Below, in pieces: positions 17,782 to 25,622 of a stretch of 64,000 nucleotides of DNA (its first letter is position 1; each line of letters begins with the position of its first letter). The notes below the pieces were generated by a model that was not told where the DNA came from, did no database searches, and saw only the letters and a list, made by a program, of their open reading frames with translations. The position numbers were made by a program, and so were the translations under genes. The DNA is from Roseivivax lentus (lineage in GTDB: Bacteria; Pseudomonadota; Alphaproteobacteria; Rhodobacterales; Rhodobacteraceae). The DNA lies in NCBI RefSeq assembly GCF_900156805.1, contig NZ_FTOQ01000004.1, positions 62,001 to 126,000 on the forward strand, in the 5' to 3' direction.

Positions 17782-18240
17782 TCAGGACGCCTTCAGCAGG
17801 TCGCGGACAACCGGTTCCTTCAGGGGTTTCTTGTGCAGGGTCTTGAGAAGCTGGGCGAGATCCTCCTCGACCACGCGGCGCGCGGCGTCCTTCGGGGTGA
17901 ACCACCGCCGCTTGCGCTGGCCCTTTTCCTTCCAGCGCCGCTTCAGCTTTTCGACGATCATCGGGTAGACCCGCACGGTGCAGGGAATGACCGAGCCGTC
18001 GCCGAGGATCTTGGTGTAGCGATAGGTGCCAATCTCGTCCGAGCCGATGAACCCGACCGCGCCCGCTTCCTCGAGGGCTTCGATCTCGGCGGCGCGCCAC
18101 GGCTTTTTGCCGTCCATCTCCCAGCCCTTGGGCATGACCCAGCGCCCGGTATCGCGCGAGGTGACCATCAGCACCTCGACATTACCGTCCTTCTTGATCC
18201 GAAGCGGCAGGGCCGCGATTTGCTCGCCTTCAACGGGCAT
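17782..18240 (-). CDS. NUDIX hydrolase-like protein
   Basis: 152 residues. The Nudix region runs from about residue 37 (VMPKGWEMDGK) to EALEEAGAVG near 63. The EExG core is present, but the first Glu and the Arg of the REUxEExGU consensus are replaced (K and I). This MPKGW-MDGK type is a recognised alphaproteobacterial subgroup, possibly acting on diphosphoinositol-like or nucleotide diphosphate substrates; the substrate cannot be told from sequence. The C-terminus is very Lys/Arg-rich. It has its own promoter upstream and is a single-gene unit. Confidence 0.85.
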   Translation of the reverse strand: MPVEGEQIAALPLRIKKDGNVEVLMVTSRDTGRWVMPKGWEMDGKKPWRAAEIEALEEAGAVGFIGSDEIGTYRYTKILGDGSVIPCTVRVYPMIVEKLKRRWKEKGQRKRRWFTPKDAARRVVEEDLAQLLKTLHKKPLKEPVVRDLLKAS

Positions 18241-18267
18241 GGCTTCAATGCCTTCTTATTTGCTCCA

Positions 18268-18295
18268 AGGTTAACAAATAAAAGGGTTTCGTCAA
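18268..18295 (-). promoter_or_regulatory. Candidate sigma-70 promoter of the NUDIX gene
   Basis: On the minus strand TTGACG (18290-18295) and TAACCT (18268-18273) are separated by 16 bases, within an AT-rich block ending about 30 bases before the ATG. Confidence 0.45.
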
Positions 18296-18302
18296 CGAAT
18301 CA

Positions 18303-18911
18303 TTAAATTTCAGGTTGAATCCCAATCAGGTAGCCCGCTTCCAGCACCGCGATCAGGGGCGCGGGGGTCAGCGGCCGCAGAAGCGCGTCCGGATCGCACT
18401 CCGCGGGCCGGTATGTCCCGTCGGACCATTCCCACCATGCCCCGTGCCAGCGCAACAGCGCGCGGCGTTCGTCGGGCGTCGCGAAGACCCCGGCCGGCAC
18501 CGCACCGGCCCGCAGGCGACGATCGGCGGTCGTGTCGCGCCGCGCGGCATGAAGGCGCTCATCCATCTCGCGGGCCCGCGGTGTCGGCCCGGCCTCGGGA
18601 AAGGCCCGCGCGAAGGCGGCGCGGAACGCGGTATAGTCGGAGCGGCGGCATTCGGCGCAGGGCCGGTGACCCGCCGCCAGCGCCACAGCCTCGTCCGAGA
18701 AGAAAAGCTCGGTATAGCTGCCCGGCGCCATGACCGTCCGTTGCCGGCCCTTGAAGTCCAGAAGGCAGGTGATCCAAGCCTTGCCCGCCCAGCGCGCCCG
18801 GCCAAGCGTCCTATCTTTGCCGTGCAGCCGCCCGCGATTGCCCATCGCGCCGCCCCGCCACGCGGCGGCGACGATCTCTCCGAAAGGTGTCACGCGGTTC
18901 TGGAGGGGCAT
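18303..18911 (-). CDS. Uncharacterised protein with HRPCAECRR motif
   Basis: 202 residues from ATG 18911. The region before it (up to 19013) is open but looks like leader. The centre holds YTELFFSDEAVALAAGHRPC followed by AECRR; the GHRPCxxCR pattern resembles the zinc-binding Cys pairs of Ada-type domains, though only two Cys are present. The rest is Trp/Arg-rich (WHGAWWEWSDGTYRP near 170-185). It is predicted to be soluble and cytoplasmic. I do not recognise a function; nucleic-acid or metal binding is a guess from the motif. It is not clearly in an operon with NUDIX because a promoter lies between. Confidence 0.65.
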   Translation of the reverse strand: MPLQNRVTPFGEIVAAAWRGGAMGNRGRLHGKDRTLGRARWAGKAWITCLLDFKGRQRTVMAPGSYTELFFSDEAVALAAGHRPCAECRRSDYTAFRAAFARAFPEAGPTPRAREMDERLHAARRDTTADRRLRAGAVPAGVFATPDERRALLRWHGAWWEWSDGTYRPAECDPDALLRPLTPAPLIAVLEAGYLIGIQPEI

Positions 18912-19340
18912 GGATAGGGTCCGGTTCAGGGGCGGGATGGGTGCCAGGCTGCGCCCCGTTTGCGGCACCGCCTGGGGCAGCTTGGCGGGTCCGGAGGGAG
19001 GTGTCAAAGACATGGGTCGCGTCGCGTAATCAGATATTTGTGCAATATCTCGTCTCGCGTCGGTACGGCAGCTCGCGAGCGCTTGACAGATCGCCTGCGC
19101 GCAGAAGCTGCGGTGTGCACACGTGCCCCTACCCCCAAAGGCGCTCGTTAAGCCGAGCCTCTGTAGACCGGATTTCCGTCATTCGGACGGACCCACTCGG
19201 CGCGAGCGTATATGGGTCCTGAAGCGGCCCCCAGCCCCCCCCCTCGCTCCGCGGCTGCCGAAAAATGGCATACTGATTTTGTCGGGTTTTCTTTTCCGAC
19301 GGTTTTTATAGGATATCGTGAGCGGGAACAGGGGATTCGG
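18912..19340. other. Divergent intergenic region before the iron-storage operon
   Basis: About 430 bases between the minus-strand HRPCAEC gene and the + strand small-ORF/bfd/bfr operon. It holds a 19-bp AT-rich dyad at 19032-19050, a perfect -35-like TTGACA at 19084-19089 without an obvious -10, and a weak 5-bp inverted repeat (19281-19285 with 19296-19300) followed by a T-rich stretch. No convincing gene is visible. Confidence 0.5.
19032..19050. promoter_or_regulatory. 19-bp AT-rich dyad, candidate operator
   Basis: Seven-base arms AGATATT and AATATCT flank TGTGC, a perfect inverted repeat and strikingly AT-rich for this DNA. It lies 121 bases upstream of the HRPCAEC gene and 291 bases upstream of the small ORF of the bfr operon. 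I cannot match it to a known Irr, RirA or Fur box. Confidence 0.45.
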
Positions 19341-19514
19341 ATGATGTGGCACGCGCGCGAATTTGAGACCGAGGCCGAGGACGCCGTCGACGTGAGCTTT
19401 CTGACTGCGGAATTGCTGAACGAGATCGGCGAGCTGTGCTGCCCGTCCCTGTCGGGTTACGTGGAATACATGATCGATCGCTGGTCGCAGCAACCGGCTC
19501 CGGGCGCGTCATGA
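19341..19514 (+). CDS. Small protein (57 aa) preceding bacterioferritin-associated ferredoxin
   Basis: 57 residues from ATG 19341 with AGGGG 6-10 bases upstream. It is acidic ([13 protein letters not shown]), with a CC pair at 33-34 ([11 protein letters not shown]), a helix-like end [10 protein letters not shown], and no membrane segment. Its stop overlaps the bfd start by 4 bases (ATGA), a strong sign that it is translated. The position suggests a role in iron storage or release, for example as a small partner of Bfd or bacterioferritin. No named family is recognised. Confidence 0.6.
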   Translation: MMWHAREFETEAEDAVDVSFLTAELLNEIGELCCPSLSGYVEYMIDRWSQQPAPGAS

Positions 19515-19762
19515 TCGTCTGTCACTGCACCGGCATCCGGTCGGCCGACATCCGCTCCGCCATCGACTGGATGCGCTCATCGGACCCGGACACGATCATC
19601 ACGCCAGGCAAGATCTATCGGGTCCTCGGCAAGAAGGCGGAATGCGGAGGCTGCCTGCCCCTGTTCATCGAGACGATGTCGTCTTGCCCGAGCCTCGGCG
19701 TGCCCGCGGAATTGACGAACATGCGTTCACAAAAAGCAGCGTCCAAGAGGAGGTCCAAGTGA
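19511..19762 (+). CDS. bfd: Bacterioferritin-associated ferredoxin-like (2Fe-2S) protein
   Basis: 83 residues from ATG 19511. The BFD-like [2Fe-2S] pattern is visible: CHC near residues 4-6 ([14 protein letters not shown]) and CGGCLP near 46-51. Bfd donates electrons to bacterioferritin heme so that stored ferric iron is reduced and released. The stop overlaps the bfr start by 4 bases, so production of the pair is coupled. The C-terminal tail is Lys/Arg-rich and longer than in the minimal family, where 64 residues is usual. Confidence 0.88.
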   Translation: MIVCHCTGIRSADIRSAIDWMRSSDPDTIITPGKIYRVLGKKAECGGCLPLFIETMSSCPSLGVPAELTNMRSQKAASKRRSK

Positions 19763-20250
19763 AGGGCGACGACAAGGTAATTGAATATCTGAATGCGGCA
19801 TTGCGCAGCGAATTGACCGCCGTCAGCCAGTACTGGCTGCATTACCGGCTTCAGGAAGATTGGGGCTTCGGCCGGATCGCCGCGAAATCCCGGGTAGAGA
19901 GCATCGAGGAGATGCATCACGCCGACAAGCTGATCGCGCGCATCATCTTTCTGGGCGGGCATCCGAACCTGCAGAAGCTCGACCCCTTGAGGATCGGCGA
20001 AACCCTGAAAGAGACGCTCGAGGCCGATCTTGCCGCGGAGCACGACGCCCGCACGCTTTATATCGAGGCGCGCGACCATTGCGAAAGCGTCAAGGACTAC
20101 GTGTCCAAGGACCTGTTCGAGACCCTGATCGCCGACGAGGAAGGCCATATCGACTTCCTCGAGACGCAGCTCGAGCTTCAGGCCAATATCGGGGACGCAA
20201 ATTACGGTTTGCTTCAGGCAAAATCGGCGGACGAAGCCGAGACCGAGTGA
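19759..20250 (+). CDS. bfr: Bacterioferritin
   Basis: 163 residues from GTG 19759, chosen because GAGGAGG ends 5 bases upstream and the start overlaps the bfd stop. With this start the residues fall on canonical positions: ferroxidase ligands E18, E51 and H54, heme ligand M52, and the later pair E(EGH)-type ligands in [13 protein letters not shown]. It forms a 24-subunit cytoplasmic iron-storage shell with heme b between subunits. The order small ORF-bfd-bfr indicates storage and release are encoded together. Confidence 0.95.
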   Translation: MKGDDKVIEYLNAALRSELTAVSQYWLHYRLQEDWGFGRIAAKSRVESIEEMHHADKLIARIIFLGGHPNLQKLDPLRIGETLKETLEADLAAEHDARTLYIEARDHCESVKDYVSKDLFETLIADEEGHIDFLETQLELQANIGDANYGLLQAKSADEAETE

Positions 20251-20584
20251 CAATCGTCCGCTTCGAACGCGTCCCGTCGTTAGCGATGGTTGCCAAGGAA
20301 TGTGCCGGTGGTTCGATCCGCCGGCACCGTTCGGGCTGGGTTCCATCGGGGCGAAGTTCGCTGTTTGCCGGGACGGGTCCTCCCGTCAGACGCTGACCAC
20401 AGCATCGCCAAATTGCGGCTGCCGATATCGCTTGTCGGGTGGCCGATGAGCCACGTGCCGTCTGCGCTTCGGGACAGGCCGCTCGGTTTGTGGTTCGGCG
20501 TCAGCTGGCTCCACGGGACGACCGCCCTTCCGGGCTGCAAGCATCAAAGCTCCGAACATCGGAAAGAGCCGCGGCCCGCACCGA
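20251..20584. other. Gap between convergent bfr and luxR-type genes
   Basis: About 330 bases. A perfect 7-bp inverted repeat (20302-20308 with 20321-20327, 12-base loop) about 50 bases after bfr may act as a terminator but lacks a T-run. Frames across the gap show no domain, signal or convincing ribosome site, so I call no gene. Confidence 0.45.
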
Positions 20585-21394
20585 TCAGGCCGCCCCTGAT
20601 TGCTGTCCCGCCGCCGCGTGAAGTCGATGGATGAGTTCGACCTGCCCCGAGACGCCCGTCTTGAGGTAGATCGCGCGCATATGCGAGCGCAGCGTCGACT
20701 TGCTGACAGTCAGGATTTTCGGGATCTCGTCCGGCAGGTTTCCCTCGAGGATGAGCGAGCAGATACGGAATTCGCAGCGCGTCAGTCCCGCGGGGTTTTC
20801 GGGGTCGAGGATATGCGCCTGAAGTGGGCGGGCATCGGAAATGCTGAATGGCCGGCCGTTCAGAATACCTTCAATCTTGCCCTGCGCCCGCTTTTTCCAG
20901 GATTGCGTGAATACCGGCCCCATAGTCGCGATCAGGTTTCGATCCGCCGACGGCACGGGATTTGCGAAATGCAATTCGAGAAAATCGGTATAGGCGTCGT
21001 TGGTCCCTATTACGACGACCGCGACGTCTGCGAGGCCGGCCTCTTCCAACATCTCCGCGGTATCGCTTTCGCATCTCGTTTCACTGAGATAGCTGACGCT
21101 GCCGATCCTCATGGAGTGGATAAGGTCGCCCAGATGCCATGCCGCGTAGCTTCGCACGGCGCGCGAGAAGAGCTTACGGTCGGTTCTGTCGCGCCGCCCG
21201 ATCAGGCGGGTTTGATCCCGACGACGGCTGCGGCGCGATATCTGTGCCGTCTCCGCCGAATACAGATCACATAATTCCGTCAGAACATTCTCGAAATCAT
21301 CGCTGCCATTGATGGCACGGACCCAATCAGCCACCAGCGCAAAGGAATGACGGGCTTTTTCGCCGTCTGAAAAAAAATAACTCGAACTCGTCAT
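20585..21394 (-). CDS. LuxR-type (C-terminal HTH) transcriptional regulator
   Basis: 269 residues. The C-terminal LuxR helix-turn-helix is clear (about 205-262): GLTRCEFRICSLILEGNLP, then ILTVSKSTLRSHMRAIYLK. The N-terminal 190 residues do not show an evident autoinducer-binding or receiver domain; an Arg-rich stretch sits near 55-75. It is transcribed divergently from the flp-tad operon, sharing a 482-base AT-rich intergenic region, so it is a good candidate regulator of the pilus genes. The signal is unknown. Confidence 0.85.
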   Translation of the reverse strand: MTSSSYFFSDGEKARHSFALVADWVRAINGSDDFENVLTELCDLYSAETAQISRRSRRRDQTRLIGRRDRTDRKLFSRAVRSYAAWHLGDLIHSMRIGSVSYLSETRCESDTAEMLEEAGLADVAVVVIGTNDAYTDFLELHFANPVPSADRNLIATMGPVFTQSWKKRAQGKIEGILNGRPFSISDARPLQAHILDPENPAGLTRCEFRICSLILEGNLPDEIPKILTVSKSTLRSHMRAIYLKTGVSGQVELIHRLHAAAGQQSGAA

Positions 21395-21876
21395 CTGCAG
21401 TCCCCGATGCAGCCGACCAACGGGATGAAGAATGTGGGCATAATTGGGTCTAAATAAAGAAAATTTTTACCAATTTGTGCAACTGGGGCATCCGCGCATC
21501 ACGGAAATATCCCTTAACATACTGTTTCTAATTGATTTTTACGAAAGACACGCCATACCGCCCTACATCTTCCGCATTTTATCGGATTGTGGATAAGTCT
21601 GTTCAAAACGCTAAGAGCGTATCGCTTTTCGCATCTATCGCGCCCGAATCACTCCGGCATCCGAGCGAATCGACTTGGCATTTCCGTTTAGTTTTTAGCC
21701 ATTTATCCATCATGGCCAGGCAAGAGAACACGCCAGAGTTGTAAACGTCGGCCTTTAGGGCGATGCGGAGTCATTCTGCACGGGATTACGCTGGATGCAG
21801 ATTTTCGGCATCTGCGGCCGGATTTCGGAAACCGGCGCCAAGAGCGCATCATCACCAGAGTATTGGGGGACCAAGT
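21395..21876. other. AT-rich divergent promoter region between luxR-type gene and flp
   Basis: About 480 bases, clearly poorer in GC than neighbouring genes. It contains a perfect DnaA-box complement TGTGGATAA at 21598-21606, a near-match TTATCCATC about 100 bases further, a small AGCG-TAT-CGCT dyad near 21614, and a 6-bp hairpin (21797-21802 with 21810-21815) about 60 bases before flp. It presumably holds both promoters; I cannot place them with confidence. Confidence 0.5.
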
Positions 21877-22059
21877 ATGTTTAAATTTCTCAAAGCCTTC
21901 CAGAAGGACGAATCCGGCGCAGCGATGGTCGAGTACGCCATCGCCCTTCTCGTGGCCGCAGCCATCGGCACGGCCACCTTTACGCAGATGGGCACGTCTG
22001 CAGCAACCAACGCAACCAATGCTTGCAACGTTATCTCCAGCAGCAACGCCAACTGCTGA
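21877..22059 (+). CDS. flp: Flp/type IVb pilin
   Basis: 60 residues from ATG 21877, with GGGGGA upstream. The prepilin site is textbook: a short basic leader, then ESG|AAMVEYA with Glu +5 and Tyr +6 after the cleavage Gly at 14, followed by a hydrophobic helix (about 21-40). After cleavage by a TadV/CpaA peptidase it would polymerise into the adhesive Flp pilus. Two Cys (50 and 60) near the C-terminus are unusual for such small pilins and could form a disulfide. It is separated from cpaB by a strong hairpin. Confidence 0.95.
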   Translation: MFKFLKAFQKDESGAAMVEYAIALLVAAAIGTATFTQMGTSAATNATNACNVISSSNANC

Positions 22060-22072
22060 TCCTGAATTACTA

Positions 22073-22097
22073 GGAAACCGCCATTCTGGCGGTTTCC
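22073..22097 (+). terminator. Strong hairpin between flp and cpaB
   Basis: A perfect 10-bp stem (22073-22082 with 22088-22097) with a 5-base loop lies 13 bases after the flp stop. There is no T-run, so it probably acts as a partial terminator or a 3' stabiliser that gives more pilin than assembly protein. Confidence 0.7.
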
Positions 22098-22141
22098 GAA
22101 ACCATCAAGTTTTTATTCACCCAGATTGAAGCAGGTGCGAA

Positions 22142-22966
22142 ATGAAACTGAGATCCTTCGCCACTTTTTTCCTGGGCATTTCGATCGCCGGGGCCGGAGC
22201 CTTTACCGCGACACAGATAAACATGGCACCAACGGCTGCCACCGCGATGCCCGGGGTCGGCATGGTTGCGATCGTCACGGCTCAGACTGAAATCGCCTAT
22301 GGCGAACCGCTGGATCCCGCGATGCTGACGTTGCGGGCCTGGCCGGAGAACGCGGTGATCGAAGGCAGTTTCACCGATATCACGACCATTTTCGAAGACG
22401 GCACGCGGCGCACGCTGAGCCGCATCTTCCCGGGCGAGCCCATCCTCGCGGCCAAGCTGTCCGCGCCGAACGAGCGCGTCACGATCGTGCAGAAGCTTTC
22501 CGCGGGCCATCGCGCCGTCTCGATCAGCATTGATGCCGCGACCGGCGTGGGCGGTTTCGTGACGCCCGGCGACCGGGTCGATATCGTGATGACCGCGGGC
22601 TCCGGGACAGAAATCCGCGCCGTGACGGTGCTGCAGAACATCCGCGTCGTGGGGATCGACCAGATCTCCGAGGAACAACGCGACAAGCCCATGGTCGCGC
22701 GCACGGTCACCGTCGAGGTGACCCCGGAGGACAGCCAGCGGCTGGCCCTCGCGCAGCGCGCCGGACGTCTCAGCCTCAGCCTCCGCGAGCTCGATGCGCC
22801 GGATTTCCAGCCGATCAGCCAGATCGGCTTCTCGGATCTCTTCGCGGTCTCGACCGTCGAGGAGCCCGCATCGGAAGACGAGGCGGCACCGCAGCCAGTG
22901 CTGCGCCGGCCGAGCATCCTGCTGCGCCGCGGCACGGATGATGCCGAGGAGATCTTTCTGAAATGA
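22142..22966 (+). CDS. cpaB: Flp pilus assembly protein CpaB/RcpC
   Basis: 274 residues. An N-terminal signal/membrane helix (about 5-22) precedes a SAF-like domain (AQTEIAYGEPLDPAMLTLRAWP, shown here in part: IAYGEPLDPAM at about 50-60) and a RcpC domain with GFVTPGDRVDIVMT (about 138-151). CpaB is periplasmic and works with the secretin CpaC in Tad pilus extrusion. Its stop overlaps the next gene by 4 bases. No secretin gene is adjacent, which is unusual. Confidence 0.9.
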   Translation: MKLRSFATFFLGISIAGAGAFTATQINMAPTAATAMPGVGMVAIVTAQTEIAYGEPLDPAMLTLRAWPENAVIEGSFTDITTIFEDGTRRTLSRIFPGEPILAAKLSAPNERVTIVQKLSAGHRAVSISIDAATGVGGFVTPGDRVDIVMTAGSGTEIRAVTVLQNIRVVGIDQISEEQRDKPMVARTVTVEVTPEDSQRLALAQRAGRLSLSLRELDAPDFQPISQIGFSDLFAVSTVEEPASEDEAAPQPVLRRPSILLRRGTDDAEEIFLK

Positions 22967-24480
22967 TCCGCCCGGCCCGCCATATGCTTGCAGGATCGGT
23001 CCGCTTCCTGCGGGACGAGGCCGGCAGCGTTCTCGTGCTCTGGATGAGCGCGTTCGTGGCGGTTCTGGGCCTTGCCGCGCTGGTCTTCGACATGGGGCGC
23101 GTCCATGTCGCCCATGCCGACCTGCAGCGCTTCGCCGACCAGGTGGCGCTGGCCGCCGCGGGCGAGCTCGACGGGCAAAGCGACAGCATCACCCGCGCGA
23201 CCAATGCGGCGGCGCAGATGATCTCGACCCCGCAGGCCTTCGGGGGCGATGGCACGCTTTCGGGCGCGGCGGATTATTCCCTGACATTCCTCGACGGGCT
23301 GCCCGCCAGCGATACCGCTTCGGTCACACCGTTCGTGACGACCGATCCGCGGCAGGCTTGGCTGGTGCAGGTGGTGGCGACGCCTGCGACGCTCGACCCG
23401 ATCTATCTGCGGGCGACCCGGGCGCTGACCGGCGCCAGTTCCGCGGGCCAGGCCACGGTCGCGGCGGAGGCAATCGCGGGCTTCACCATGGAAGCCTGCG
23501 ATATCACGCCGCTGATGTTCTGCGCGCCCTCGGGCTGGAGTGCCACGCAAAGCGCCACCATCGGCGACCAGATCCTCATGCGCTCGGGCGGACAGGGCAG
23601 TGCCTGGGGGCCGGGCGATTTCGGCTTTCTCGACACTTCCTCGGCGGCCCTCGGGTCGACATGCAACGGGCTGAACGGCGCGAAACTGATCGGATGCCTG
23701 ATCGGCGCCGAGGAAAACGTCACGCAATGCTACACCCAGAGCGGCGTCACGACGGAACCGGGCCAGAAGGTCGGGCTGGAAAACTCCGCCTTCAATGTCC
23801 GCTTCGATCAGTTCCACGGGGTGATGTCACAATTCAGAACCGACGCGGCCTACACGGTCGCCCCGAACATCATCTCGGGCAAGGTTCCGCAGAACAATGC
23901 CTGCGGCTGGAACAACCCCCAGCCCTCGACAGACACGATCGGCCTGCCCCATGACGATTGCTTCGGATCGGGCGGCTGCACCCGGTTCGGTGACGGAAGC
24001 TGGGACTACGACGCCTATATCGACACCAACCACGGGGACGGGAACGGCGTGCTCGACATCGGCGAAGACGCGCATCTGACGCCGCATATCCCCACGGCCT
24101 ATGCGGGCACGCGCTACGGCGTCTACCTGGCCGAAATCGAATACGCCAAGACCGCGGGCCTGCCGGGCGGCGCGATCCTGTCGGGCCGCGACGAGACCGG
24201 GATCGCGCAATGCTCGTCCAACGTCTCGACGGACCCGAAACGGCGGGTTCTGATCGCGGCGGCCATTGATTGCGTCGCCAACCCCATCAACGGCGCGACC
24301 ACCAACGTGCCCGTGGCGGAGTTCGTCGAGATCTTCATGACCGAACCCGTGGGTGCCGGTAGCGGATCGCCCGCCACCTTCGATCTCTGGGTCGAAGTCA
24401 TCGGATCGGTGGGCGTGTCGGGCTATGGCGGCGCGGGCGCGGGCGGCGTCTTCCGCGACGTCGTGCAGTTGTACCGGTGA
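22963..24480 (+). CDS. TadG-like pilus-associated protein
   Basis: 505 residues. The N-terminus has a Tad/TadE-like pseudopilin segment (DEAGSVLVLWMSAFVAVLG, about 18-36) and the remainder is periplasmic or extracellular. It is Cys-rich (at least nine Cys between about 178 and 430) and carries a DTNHGDGNGVLDIGED stretch at 354-369 resembling EF-hand or thrombospondin-type-3 calcium loops with one residue inserted. It may be a minor or tip pseudopilin of the Flp pilus. It overlaps its neighbours by 4 bases on both sides (ATGA, GTGA). Confidence 0.78.
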   Translation: MIRPARHMLAGSVRFLRDEAGSVLVLWMSAFVAVLGLAALVFDMGRVHVAHADLQRFADQVALAAAGELDGQSDSITRATNAAAQMISTPQAFGGDGTLSGAADYSLTFLDGLPASDTASVTPFVTTDPRQAWLVQVVATPATLDPIYLRATRALTGASSAGQATVAAEAIAGFTMEACDITPLMFCAPSGWSATQSATIGDQILMRSGGQGSAWGPGDFGFLDTSSAALGSTCNGLNGAKLIGCLIGAEENVTQCYTQSGVTTEPGQKVGLENSAFNVRFDQFHGVMSQFRTDAAYTVAPNIISGKVPQNNACGWNNPQPSTDTIGLPHDDCFGSGGCTRFGDGSWDYDAYIDTNHGDGNGVLDIGEDAHLTPHIPTAYAGTRYGVYLAEIEYAKTAGLPGGAILSGRDETGIAQCSSNVSTDPKRRVLIAAAIDCVANPINGATTNVPVAEFVEIFMTEPVGAGSGSPATFDLWVEVIGSVGVSGYGGAGAGGVFRDVVQLYR

Positions 24481-24983
24481 ACGTCATGGGTCCTGCACGC
24501 ATCTCCAGGATCATCCGTTTCCGCCGCTGCGAGAGTGGCGCCGCCTTGGTGGAATTCGTCCTGTGTCTGCCGCTGATGATCCTGTTCTTCGTCATCCTGA
24601 TCGAGTTCGGGCGCATCTTCTGGGCCTATCAGGCGACCACCGCCGGGGTGCGCGATGCCAGCCGCTACCTCGCACGGGTCGCCGCGGTCGATATCTGCCA
24701 GACCGGCGGCAACCTCAACACCTATGCGGCGCAATTGCGGACCATGATCGAGACGGACCGCGCGGGCAATTCGGTGCTTCCCAAGCAGGTCACCGTCGAC
24801 ACCGTGACCGCATCCCATGCCTGCGTCGCCGGCACCTTCCGGGTCTCGCCCGCCCCGGTCGCCACCGTCAGCGCCCAGGTCACGATGCAGATGCCGCTGG
24901 GCGCGCTTTTCGGCATATTCGGCAATCCCATGTCCAGCGTGACGACGGACATCTCGAATTCCGCACGGATTTTCGGGACATGA
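24477..24983 (+). CDS. tadE: TadE-family pseudopilin
   Basis: 168 residues from GTG 24477 (overlapping the previous stop) or 165 from ATG 24486. The TadE motif is evident: CESGAALVEFVLCLPLMILF at about 18-37, with Glu at +5 after Gly and a hydrophobic helix. TadE-type pseudopilins are processed by the prepilin peptidase and needed for Flp pilus assembly. It is coupled to the following tadE-like gene by a 4-base overlap. Confidence 0.88.
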   Translation: MNVMGPARISRIIRFRRCESGAALVEFVLCLPLMILFFVILIEFGRIFWAYQATTAGVRDASRYLARVAAVDICQTGGNLNTYAAQLRTMIETDRAGNSVLPKQVTVDTVTASHACVAGTFRVSPAPVATVSAQVTMQMPLGALFGIFGNPMSSVTTDISNSARIFGT

Positions 24984-25612
24984 GACCTCTGGCCGGCATA
25001 ACCGCCCTGCGGCGCTTCGGACGCGACGAGGATGGCGGCGCGATGGTCGAATTCGCGATCGTGGTCTCCGTGTTCTTTCTGATGTTCTTCAAGATCCTCG
25101 ATTTCGGCATCTTCTCCTCGACCAACCTGAATGCCGAGAAGATGACGCAGCTCGCCGCACGCATGGCGACGGTGCGGCCCGCGGCCTGCTCGGGTGTGCC
25201 CGAGCGTATCGCGCGCGGCACCGCGACGCCGCCGCCGCGCTTCGGCACGTCCTGCCGCGCCGTGGCCGGGGCCTGCGCGACGGTGGCCACGGTCACCTGC
25301 ACGGCCGACGCGACCGACGCCACGGCTGCGGAGATCTGGGCGCGCATCTCGCCCGCGCTGCCCGGCACGGTCACCATTTCCGACCTGAGCTTCACCTACG
25401 CGCACGATGCCACGCTGGGATATCTCGGTGGGCCCTACACGCCGATCGTCACCGCCGAACTCACGCTGCCCGCCTTTTCCTTTGCCGCCCCGATCGGCGC
25501 CATGGCCACTCAGATCAGCGGTGGCGCATCGGGTTTCACCGGCACGCCGCAATACAGAACCATCAGCATTTCGATACCGGCCGAAGACCTCGCGCTCGGT
25601 ACCAACGGTTAG
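24980..25612 (+). CDS. Second TadE/TadF-like pseudopilin
   Basis: 210 residues from ATG 24980, overlapping the previous stop by 4 bases. The motif EDGGAMVEFAIVVSVFFLMF (about 17-36) is a pseudopilin N-terminus, followed by a Cys-containing periplasmic domain (CSGVPERI, SCRAVAGAC, VTCTAD). The presence of two TadE-like genes after a TadG-like gene corresponds to the tadE/F/G set of other bacteria. The stop merges into AGGAG, the ribosome site for cpaE. Confidence 0.85.
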   Translation: MRPLAGITALRRFGRDEDGGAMVEFAIVVSVFFLMFFKILDFGIFSSTNLNAEKMTQLAARMATVRPAACSGVPERIARGTATPPPRFGTSCRAVAGACATVATVTCTADATDATAAEIWARISPALPGTVTISDLSFTYAHDATLGYLGGPYTPIVTAELTLPAFSFAAPIGAMATQISGGASGFTGTPQYRTISISIPAEDLALGTNG

Positions 25613-25622
25613 GAGAATTTCC

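Noticed and set aside
20290-20634. A 114-codon frame between bfr and the LuxR-type gene
   Set aside because: It runs into the LuxR-type gene on the other strand, has no ribosome site and no recognisable motif.
21395-21876. An oriC in the AT-rich gap with DnaA boxes
   Set aside because: Only one perfect and one near-match box and no dnaA, hemE or parA/B genes nearby; the AT-richness is explained by divergent promoters.
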